64,000 nt of DNA, from positions 22,388,927-22,452,926 of the forward strand of contig NC_037594.1 of assembly GCF_003073045.1 (NCBI RefSeq), written 5' to 3'. Below the pieces are notes generated by a model, which was given only the letters and a program-made list of their open reading frames with translations, was not told the DNA's origin and did not search any database. Positions 54,618 through 64,000 of the stretch are shown here, one piece after another. Both the position numbers and the translations under genes were made by a program. Every line of letters begins with the position of its first letter. Positions within the stretch are counted from its first letter, which is position 1. This DNA comes from Pomacea canaliculata (taxonomy: Eukaryota; Mollusca; Gastropoda; Architaenioglossa; Ampullariidae).

Positions 54618-57600
54618 ATGCGTACGACCCTGGAGACGGCAGATTATGAAAAGCTTATAGAACTTGTCCGTATGCATGAGTTTTTGTATGATGCCTCACA
54701 CGAGGGACACAAAGACACACAGCTTGTGCAAACCGCTTGGAAAAGTATTGCAAAAGAAATGGGGAGACGTGATCTAGATGGTAAGTATAAAAGTAAGTCG
54801 ATCTAATCAAGAACTTACAACTAAAAGTCTTTCATAACTCTCCCCTCCCTTTCAGGTTTAGATGTGGAGGCAGCCTTTGCCGCCTCATAATCCTCGCGCA
54901 TGCAAATAAGCTATGCCACTTACTGGGCGGACTCCCACTGGCGGATTGCAAGTTCGAGCCTCAGAGGATCCCCGCGCGTATCTAATTAATATTCAAGTTG
55001 CCATAGTTACGCAAATACCTTTAAGTGGCACGTCGCGAACCTACTTAAAAGACGACATTTTAGCAAAAAGTTGCTGGAATTGTCACAAAGGGTTTTTCTG
55101 AACTGATTCCCGATTTTATAATGATTATATGATTTCAAAATGCATTTTGTATCATCTGTCTTGAACTGCTGAAGACAGATGGGAAATGAATATAATTTTC
55201 ACTTATGAAAGTGCAAAAAAAAAAGATATCACTCCATTTACAGCTTTTAAATATGATTTCGGCATCTTAGAAAACACACCTAATATAGGTCAGTGGGCAC
55301 ACGAAAGAGATGGATGTGCTATAGCAGCATATAATGGAATGAACGTATTTAATTTATATAATTACTATATATCTTAGACCCACTTAAAATATGTTATCTT
55401 ATATGGGAGATCATGTTTGTGATGGTAATTTTTGAAATGACACACTGTAGCTTTAATAACGCGGGAGGATGCTAGTGTTATAAAAACGACAGAATGATAA
55501 TTCTTTTTTTGTTGAGCACATTTTCCAGCGTAGAGGTGAACTAATTGCCATGTACACGAAAGATTATAAATGAATCCAGATATATGGTCAACCATACAAC
55601 GATTAAAGAAACACAAGCGGCAGCAGACCGATGACACCAGGTCAAACATAATTAAAGTGTACGGGTGAAGATAAAGAACCGAGAAATAAGCGGAAGAGTT
55701 CACTCGTTTATTAAAATAATTATAATCCTTATGAAGAGGTATAGGGCTTTTATGGCAGAGATAAGGAGAAATCCGATTTTGTCGTCATTAACATGTTTTC
55801 ATAATGATTTTAATTAGCGTGGATCACCGATAAAAATTTAAGTCTTTTGGTTGTAAAACTGATGCTAATGGAGTCCGAAGAATGCTGCCTGAAATTTTAT
55901 AACCCCCCCCCAATTATAGTGTCTATATGTCCACCTATATAGCTCTTGAGTCGTTGCGAGTAGCAGACGTACCTTAAGACAATTCCGGTTTACGCACAGC
56001 ACAGTTAAAATTGTAAATTATCTGATTGGATGTTGCTACTGGCCGCCAAAGAAATCGAAATAAAATTCGCGGACGGCGTTTGAGCTCTAGAAATGAACCA
56101 TTCACTCCAAAGCAGCGATTATTGAAATAGCATTAGAGTTTAGCTATTCCTTGTTACTCATCGAGGAGCATAGAGCCGCAACAACACCTCGCCAACAGAC
56201 ACGGTTTCGGGCATCCCCACTCAGTTGGGCTCATGTGGTTCCGATGTCCTTTGCCTCGCTATCTGCTGGTTTTTTTCCAAGTCTGCTTCGGTCTCCCAAC
56301 TCTTCTCTTCCCCTGACGGTTCCAGTCAAGTGCCAGCCTAGCAATGAATGGTGTCAGCTAGTTTGGCAGGGTGTGTCCTATCCATCCCCATTTGCGCTTT
56401 TTTATGTCATGGCTAGTGGCATTCTGGTTGGTTCTTTTCCACAGGCTGCTGTTGGAGATCTTTTCGGGCCATCTTATTCCCAGATTATGGCGTAGGTATC
56501 GGTTGGTAAAGGTCTGGAGCTTGTTGTTGATGGTGTTTGTCACTCGTCAGGTTTCAGAACCATACAGTAGGACTGCCTTCACATTGGTGCTGAAGATGCA
56601 AGGTCTGACTGCTGAAGGATAATGCTCGGGAGTTCCAGATGGGGTGTAGGCTGTTGAAAGCATGCCTGGCCTTGTTGATGCAGCTTTTGATATCATTGTC
56701 CGCTCCATCATCCTTGTTGACAGTGCTCCCAGATAGGCGAAGCGGTCAGTTTCCAAACATCAGAGTGTACTAAACTAACTCTTAAACTGATTTTAGGACA
56801 TTTATAGATTTATCATTGAGAGTAAAAGTCGAATAAAAACAAGAAATATTAAAAATCGCACTAGCATTCTTTTTGAAGACTCTTTTTTCAGTTAATTTGT
56901 CTGCATGCATGAAAAAGATTGTAAAAGTAGTAAAGTGTGCAAAAATGTGAATCCAATTTACTGAGTAACTGTGCTGAATGAGAATTGTTGATAATTATGT
57001 AATAAGGTTGCAAAAGAAGTAGAGCTACAAAATAAAAAAGAAAATTAACGTCATCTTATTATAAAACATATGAAGAGAAAAAAATTAGGGAAAGAGCACT
57101 GTAGTATTGTCATTAAAGCATGTTCTTTTTGACAGTCACATTATAAGAATAAGTATGCTCTGTAAATGCAGGGAGAGTGTACCAACTTGGATTACTGTTT
57201 GCAAAACTGTGTCTACGTTTGAAGTTTTCATGTCTGCCTCAAAACCCACCTCTTTAAGAAAAATTTCATAATCAAGTGTACTGTTCTGCTCACACCTCAG
57301 TTCTGTATCTTTATTCATGTTTGCTATATTGTTTTCCATTTGCAGTTGTTTGTGTTTCTTTCCACAAGTGTCGTGCAGTTCATTAGTCTTTCATGTACAG
57401 CACAAATTGGAATATAATTGTTAAGTTAAAAAACTAAAATGAGTAACTGCCCTTTAAATACACATTTAAAAACCCGAAGTTAAGTGCCAAAACGCTGTAC
57501 TTAGTACATTTTGATTTGGAAATTAGAGTCGGTAGCTGTAGATTATCATATTTGCAGATCAGGAATCCCTTGTTTAAATGTTTTAAAAAAAGTTGTGCCC

Positions 57601-60600
57601 AGGCTAAGCAAAAATTTAGCAAGAGATTATAATTTTACATATTCCCAACATGTACTCTTTTATGTAGGATGTTTTTGGAACACCTAACACAGAATATCAA
57701 AAACATTTCATTTTACAAAATTCAAATTTCTGTTTAGTCTAAATTACTCTAACCTAAATTAATTACTCTAATCCTTGTTTTCTGGAGTCACCACTATGAA
57801 ATTTGCAGTGATTGCCCTTTTCTGCTAGAATGCAGGGAGTCTTCACATTGTTCTCCATTCAACATCTTTGTGACTATTTTGTGGATCTTGTTCAGTGCAG
57901 TAAGCTTGTCTATTGGTCAAGATATTGCACTATACAAATTAACATATTATTAAATTAACATACACAATTTCATTAAACTGATATGATTCCATCATTCCCT
58001 ACATATGAATAGCCCATTATCATCAATTTTGCTGTTTGCTGGAATACTAGAAGACATCAAATCTTTGATATATGCTATTCATGATTTAGTCAGAAAATCT
58101 GATGTTATCAAATAACATTTGATAATATTTTGCATTCCAGGTGAAGCATGGAAGAAAAAATGGAAAAACTTACGGGACACATATCAGAAAAGAAAGAAAG
58201 AGCAACGAAAGTACAGAAGTGCTTTAGGAGCACGGAAGAAAATTAAGTGGAGGTGGAGTAGAATGATGCAGTTTTTGGATCCTTATCTTGACACAAAAAG
58301 GTAAAAAAAAAAAAGGGGGGGGTAAAGAAAAAAGTCTTGGTCTATATTGAATTTTTTTTTTAAATTCTTGCATTCCTCACCATTAAAAATACCTTAACAA
58401 CCTTAACCATAAAGGTTGTTTTAAAGTATTTTTAAGACTAACATAATCCATAAATCATCATTATCATGCATCCTTTGAGTGATATTGGCTGATTTGGACA
58501 GCATATGGCTCTCTCACTCTTCCCATAGGACTAGGAGGTATACAGTGTTGCTAATTGTAATCTGACTGCCTTGAAGGATGTTGGAGTTGGTTTTCATTTG
58601 AGAGTTGTATGGGTTGTTTTCAGTCCTCAGTTTAGTACATCTTTGCTTTTTTGTGAGATGGTGGCTATTGCAATCATTAATGACTGAGGTTTGCTGCTGA
58701 GACCCTCTTGGTGAAGGTCTTCATTACCAGTGTGTCCTCCTTTAGTCACAAAGATCTAGAACATCATTTATGATCCAAGGCCGTTTCTTTTTCTGCCTCC
58801 CTAGCACTTCTTTGGCTGTTAACAGTAGTACATCTTTGATGTTCCCAGCAAAGGTATTAACATCACAGATGACTTTCTTGAGGGCAGTGAATTTGTCTAC
58901 ATCTTAAGCTGGAAGTTTTCTGCAGCTTTGGAGTCTCAAAGCTTCTCCAAGTCAAAGTGAATATGGAAGGTTGGATGAGTCACCTTCAGCCTTGTTAAAA
59001 GGTTGGATTTAATACATCTTTGCAGTAGTCAGTAGTCAGTCTGATTATAAATTCAACCATCTGGGGAGTGCCATGCTGCTATCCTCAATACTTTTGCCAA
59101 CCATTTGTGCCCATAGTTGGGCCAATCTTGGAATTTCAATCACCAAGCACAAGGATATTTTTCTTAGGTGATACATTTAGGATTCTTTCTAGCTTTTCAT
59201 AGAACTCTTCAACTTCGTGGTCATTATGTGTGGCAGTTGGGGCCTTAAGTTGGGTGATGGTGACATTGTTAGGCCCGGAGGGATGTGGATTGAAATCAAC
59301 CTGCCAGAGATGGGAGTACAGCTGATGACTGCTCCGACCACTTCCCTACATATGAGGAAGCCCACCCCATACTCATGATTGGTTTCCTCTCCACTGTACA
59401 AGTGCTTGTGACCTTGGTGTTACTGTTTCTCCAAAGCCTGACCATCTGACTTTTCTCTAGTCTCACACTACCCCATCTGTATAATTTCTTTTTGTGTACG
59501 AGTTCTTGCACCCTGTTGCATTGGTATAATGTGCAGACATTTCATGTGCCAAAGGTTACAGATGATACCCCTCAAGCATAATACTTAGTAAGAGCACCAT
59601 GGCTAAAGAGACTACAGGAATAAAGGGGATGGGTCATGGAAGAACTCTTTTAGAGGCTTCACTATTAGTATGTGAGAGAGAGAGAGTGTATGTTTTTGTG
59701 TTCTTCATAACTGGACAAGCTCATTTCTTGGCTTTGCTTTATTCCAGCATAGATACTAGCACTCCAGCAACTGCAGAGGATGATACTGCAAGTCACAAAT
59801 CTAGTGACAAAGAAGACATGGACTCAGAACTTGACAGGTAAGAACACTTCTTTGATTTTATTTTCTTTTGTTAACTGATAGTTCTGTAGTAAAACTTTGT
59901 CTTTAGTCCTGCAATAAACCATGATGGATTTTCATAAGTTACAGCATGCTTTTGAGTCTAGATTATTTCATCAGCACAGCTGGATGGGGTTTGAAAACCC
60001 ACATATACAAACACCCACCCATACTCCCCCTTTCCCAAACACTCCTTATGGTCTCAAACAGTAATCGGAAATCCTTTAAAAACTGTTCCTTCTGTTTTGT
60101 TGCCCTGAGTTTCTGTAGTTCGGTGCTCGGTGCAATCCACCTGTGCTTCACTTTCAAATTTCAAGAATCCGTATCTTTTATCTGGCTTTTTCTTGAATAA
60201 TCATCCATTTCCTTTTTGTGGCAATGTATACATTTCTATGTTCTCTTGGAGTATGTGTATGATTGTATGCATGTTATTCTTTGTATCGCTTTTTATTATT
60301 ATCTATTTCAAAGGTCGTTGTAGAATTTTTCCTTGTAAAAGTATCACAAAAAACTTCATGTTTTGTTCTCTTCCTTGTAGTTTTCTTTTGTTGTAACTGC
60401 TTTGTGGTTTTATTTATTTTTTTTTACCCCTAGAGAAAGACAGTATTCTTCATGGTCTGCAGCCCTCTCATCATACAGCTTCAGAGCAGTACCCAGAAAC
60501 AGCACTACATCTGTTGACCAGATAATTGAAGGCTCTCAAGCAGTAGGATACCCTGAAGATGCATTTTTCAAAAGCTGTGCTCTCCGAGCCAAAAAACTGC

Positions 60601-60812
60601 CATTCCAGACAAGATCTTTCCTGCAGCTTCAGATAACACAGCTTTTTGTGAATGCTGAGAACCCAGAACTACCACCTATCCCTATTACACCCCTTCCATC
60701 TCATCAGCATTTTAGAGATTCTTCCACAGTGGCAAGTGACATTCCACTTCAGCAACGTCCAGCTGAAGGACCAGCATGCACTTATATCATGTGCCTCAGA
60801 TCAGCCTCATAA
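54618..60812 (+). CDS. MADF-BESS domain DNA-binding protein
   Basis: Four exons, 54618-54780, 58141-58300, 59748-59837 and 60434-60812, join in phase to a 263-residue protein with stop at 60810-60812. Residues ~9-95 are a MADF (Myb/SANT-like) domain: [20 protein letters not shown], then [14 protein letters not shown] at the exon 1 end, and [20 protein letters not shown] opening exon 2. Exon 3 is acidic and Ser/Thr-rich. Exon 4 contains a BESS motif (~180-216: [19 protein letters not shown] and [14 protein letters not shown]), a short protein-interaction helix pair. MADF-BESS proteins are sequence-specific transcription regulators, Adf-1-like, that dimerise through BESS; they are often multicopy in arthropods and molluscs. 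Introns 1 and 2 contain antisense LINE relics. No ortholog can be named. Confidence 0.88.
54945..55000 (+). repeat. B-box-bearing SINE-like fragment
   Basis: The segment with GCAAGTTCGAGCCTCAGAGG resembles a tRNA T-arm with pol III B box (GTTCGAGCC), but the rest of the cloverleaf cannot be folded. A tRNA-derived SINE remnant in intron 1 of the MADF-BESS gene is plausible. Confidence 0.3.
56150..56765 (-). mobile_element. LINE relic, C-terminal RT ORF fragment (second family)
   Basis: Minus-strand frames give [11 protein letters not shown], then [16 protein letters not shown] and [40 protein letters not shown], then [11 protein letters not shown]. This order is typical of the RT C-terminus in another abundant invertebrate endonuclease-RT family (YLGS, then NVK-VLLYG-ETW, QTF-N-CLR-IL-I-WP, IS-..LW-RT, RRWRWIGH-LR). 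It is frameshifted at least twice. It lies antisense in intron 1 of the MADF-BESS gene. Confidence 0.7.
58470..59565 (-). mobile_element. LINE relic, endonuclease domain (craniofacial-development-protein-2-like)
   Basis: The minus strand contains [52 protein letters not shown] and, further on, [20 protein letters not shown]. These match the apurinic-type (EEP) endonuclease and linker of LINE ORFs often mis-annotated as craniofacial development protein 2. It is interrupted by stops and shifts. It sits antisense in intron 2 of the MADF-BESS gene. Confidence 0.7.
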
Positions 60813-62471
60813 TGAAGAGGAGGGAAAACATCAGGCTACAGATATAATGAACACTGCTATTGCAGAAATTTACAATTGAAATATGTTGGCATTTATTCGT
60901 GATACATTCTTTTCTTTCCTCTTGGGTAGTCAAGAAGCAAAGTCTTGTAACAGTTTACAAAAAAAGGCATTTAAATTCCAGTGATAAACTCTACAGCCAT
61001 TGTCTTTGAATTAAGTATTCTGGAACTTAAAGGCAATTGTAACATTTAAAATTTGCAACATTATTATGCTTGGCTGGTCTTTGCTTTCAAATATTTGAAA
61101 CACTATGTAGCATGGGCCTGTGTGATGGTACAGGTAGACTGCCCATCTCGAATCATTCCAGAGTTAATTGTGTAGACTGCTATTGAAACTAGTTAGAATG
61201 GATACAATGCCTTTATGCTATGCTGAAAAGCTTACAGTGTTATTTTAATTGTGAAAATGGTTGCTATTATTTCATGCAGAAAAACTATTTCCATTGTGAT
61301 TTCTTTTTTTAATTAAAACTGGTATTTCCCTATCACAGTTCCAGATTTATTTCACCATTCATCAGAGGAAGGCCTTAGTGACATTATTTAAATATCCTTC
61401 TAGGATACAAAGAATAATTGTGGTGTAAAAAAATGGAGTGGATTCATCACCTGAATAAATATGTCTCATTTGCATTTAAGAAACAAAAATACCTGTACTG
61501 TTTGATTGCCCAATATGTTTGTCATCTATTGAGTATTTATACAATTGTTAATAAAATTAAAATTTTCTATTTTATGTCTAGTCAGTGTGCCTTTGCCTGT
61601 GCACTTTTGTCATTTGGCAGTGAAGGGTCTATTTTGTTTCTTTCCGACATTGAATAGGTGTCATACTCTGGTTAAAGTGCACTTGGCTTTAGAGCAGAAA
61701 GGAGTTGGTGAAAGAAGATGCTTAGGCTCCACATTCCATGTACAATCCTGTAGACATTGTGAATCATTAAAAATTCATTGCACCTACAGCCAAGGAATCT
61801 ACCTTCAGAAAGAAAGATTTTATTGGATACAGCAATAAAACAATGTGTGCATGTTTATACTTACTAATGAGCCATTTCATGTATACTAATATGCTCATTG
61901 ATGCTAGGAGTAATAGTATATATTTTCATCGCATTTCAAGATTTCGCAGAGAAAAGAACAAATGCAAGTTTGCATGATGTGCTAGACTCCTAAACTAGCT
62001 GTTTACAGTATAAAAGCCCACTGTGACATTTTTCTATAAAATGTTTTCTTGTAATTTGAATTCTCATCCACATCTAGCACTTTATAATGTACTTCACTAA
62101 CACATCAAAAATGATAGAACTTTTGATGCTTAAAACAAAAAACTCAGGAGGATTTTTTTTCTCTTTGACACAGGAATAATTATAAGCAGGTAAATTTTGT
62201 CTAAGGGGTAAGGGGAGGTAACATACTGGCTTGCTAGGCCCAAAATAATGCTCTTTCTAGTACGACCATATTTACCTAATAAACTGTTCTCTTCTTGTAT
62301 ATTAAAACTGGAAAAGACTTGCTTCAAAAAAATTCTATTAAAAACTATATGAAATAATCTACCCGAAATTTATACTAGCTCACGTCAGTTTCTAAAAATA
62401 ACCCAGTTCTAAGAACTGAGTCAACCTACTAATAATAACTACTGTAGTAAGCGTATGTATTTAACGTCTAC
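60813..62471. other. 3' UTR of MADF-BESS gene and intergenic spacer
   Basis: No coding exon. AATAAA-type signals occur near 61550 and at 61835-61840; either could end the MADF-BESS transcript. The spacer to the next start codon (62472) is AT-rich. Confidence 0.45.
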
Positions 62472-64000
62472 ATGATGGCTGAATTTCACAATTCAGGAGC
62501 CGTCGGCGATATAGCTCCAGTCGTCGTAAGAAAGGTAGATTCTACCACAAACGCGGCGATGGACTCAGAAGATGGCAGTGTTCCGAAGAGTTCAGATCTC
62601 GATAGATTCCTGCAGCAACAGCGCAGGTACTTGAGTGTGTTTTGATCTAGCTGAAAGTGATTTAATGACTTGGGGGCATTACACTTGTCATTATCACTCA
62701 GTATGTTTCTCTGCTTGGTTGTTTTTGGGGTCTCACTCGTGAGTTCTGGGTTACTGTGATGTAGTTTAGGGGGGAAAATATGTACGATGCTTCAAAGGGG
62801 GAACAAAGATATATCGAGACATTTTCACAAAAAGTTGATGCTAGTGTGCTAGACGGCAGTTTTGAATGCATTTTCACATGAAACACAAAATTGCTTTATA
62901 CATGCATGCTTCTAAACATCTTTTGCTGCAGTGACCTCATGTATGAGCTGAGACGCATACGATTTGGTGATCGTCCAGTAACAGGCCAGAATAATCGAGA
63001 AAATATAGAAAAGTTTATTTCCAAGCATATGCAGGAGCCAGCTGGTGCCAGCCATGGCAAAGACAACGTCCCTGCAAATGTTGATGCTGTGGATGTGCAC
63101 AGGCCAGAAGCAGTGGTGGTCGAGGTGCAGGGTGTGTTCGAGCAACGCCGTGTGTCCTCCATTCTGCAACATCTAACTTCAGGCGCCACCTGGAAAACAT
63201 TATTCGGGGTAGCATTGCCAGTGCTTCACAAAGACCTAGAGTTTCAAATATTTCACACCCAGTCATATCTGCGCAGCCAACAGTTGCTACCACAGAAGAA
63301 GACAGGCCTACATCTTCTGCTTTAACAGATGCCAGTGAAGTCTCCATAGCCCCTTCCACTCAAGACAGAGGTGAGAACACGTGAACTGAAGGAATTGTTG
63401 CCACTGCTATTCTAATAATATATATATAAAATAAGATAATATTTTAACATTTCTTAGTTTTTTCCCCATCAAGGATGAGTTGAAACCTAAATCAAATATT
63501 AACACATTAACACTTCTCAACTTAAACATCAAAACTAAACTGATTTAATTTAAAATAAAAGATAAAAAAAAAAGTTATAGTACAAAAAAAGTAAAATTTT
63601 AAAAATAGATTTTTATATATAATTCTTTTTCGTGTTAATTGTTTTGTTGTAGATTAGCTATGTCTGTGTGTATGTGCATGCATTTGCTTGAGCACACATA
63701 AGATTGAGAAAGAACAGCAAATGTGTGCACCTTATCAGTGCAAGTATTAAATTTCCAGATTTACCTCTGCTGTCCCTCTTGACTCTTCCCCCGCCAACTG
63801 TTGCTAGTCATTAGTAATTTAAATATTAATGAAAATTATTTGTCTTTAATCAGTTTCAACTCTCCAAAGAACTTCAAGACCATTACAATGGCCATCTGGT
63901 GATGCAACAGCAGACAGGGAACAAGAAGCATGGAACAGCATTTCTCAGGTTCAGCATGAAGATATGGTGTATGAGATAAGCGAACTGCTCCATCGTCGTC
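62472..64000 (+). CDS. Unrecognised gene, 5' part (three exons, runs off window)
   Basis: Exon 1 62472-62626 (ATGATGGCTG start, donor CGCAG|GTACTT, phase 2); exon 2 62932-63370; exon 3 from 63854 past the window end. Splice phases agree. Predicted features: a polar N-terminus ending FLQQQRRSDLMYELRRIRF; a middle with VFEQRRVSSIL and NFRRHLENIIRGSIAS; a Ser/Thr-rich linker; and a second helix EDMVYEISELLHRR at the edge, echoing DLMYEL. The alternation suggests repeated amphipathic modules. I do not recognise the family confidently. One base appears missing at about 63161-63170: the frame entering exon 2 would stop at 63325, while the other frame stays open to the donor at 63370 and joins exon 3 in phase. 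Treat exon 2 as frame-broken in this assembly. Confidence 0.6.

Noticed and set aside
59189..59511. Protein resembling craniofacial development protein 2
   Set aside because: Such hits in invertebrate genomes are LINE endonuclease fragments; here it is frameshifted and antisense in an intron.

Overview
The window reads as animal nuclear DNA, most likely from a mollusc and probably a gastropod. Genes are split by GT-AG introns of hundreds to thousands of bases, 3' regions are long and AT-rich, and LINE and MITE relics are common. There is also an intronless linker-histone-like gene with an arginine tail, the type of sperm chromatin protein known from molluscs. The species assignment is inference. 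There are no bacterial operons, CRISPR arrays or phage genes.

Layout. 1-11.1 kb holds no recognisable gene; it contains a 173 bp hAT-type MITE with a perfect 8 bp target duplication (4051-4223) and simple repeats. A degenerate minisatellite (about 11.1-11.45 kb) precedes one good but unrecognised 5' coding exon (11625-12289, +). 18.07-21.88 kb (+) carries nine exons for the C-terminal coiled coil of an SLK/STK10 (Ste20-like) kinase, with no kinase domain visible upstream. 27.3-34.5 kb (-) is a complete DDX41 (abstrakt) DEAD-box helicase in 15 coding exons. About 200 bp away, head to head, a DOK-type adaptor (PH + IRS-type PTB + tyrosine-motif tail) runs 34.73-39.32 kb (+); its last exon has an apparent 1-base loss. 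39.3-50.5 kb is mostly 3' UTR/intergenic DNA with a second small MITE, three LINE relics and a tRNA-Thr(TGT). 50.84-51.46 kb (+) is the intronless H15-domain, Arg-rich, protamine-like gene. 52.0-53.6 kb is a decayed LINE. 54.6-60.8 kb (+) is a four-exon MADF-BESS protein with LINE relics in its introns. From 62.47 kb (+) an unrecognised gene starts and runs off the window; its second exon also has an apparent 1-base loss.

The genes do not form a pathway. DDX41 and DOK probably share a promoter region. The most useful points for a reader are: three 39 bp tandem copies at an exon end of the SLK-like gene, each carrying its own GT and together extending the reading frame; the missing kinase half and the phase-compatible orphan exon upstream; the protamine-like gene, whose many different Arg codons argue for selection on arginine; and two single-base frame breaks that look like assembly errors and would damage automatic gene models.
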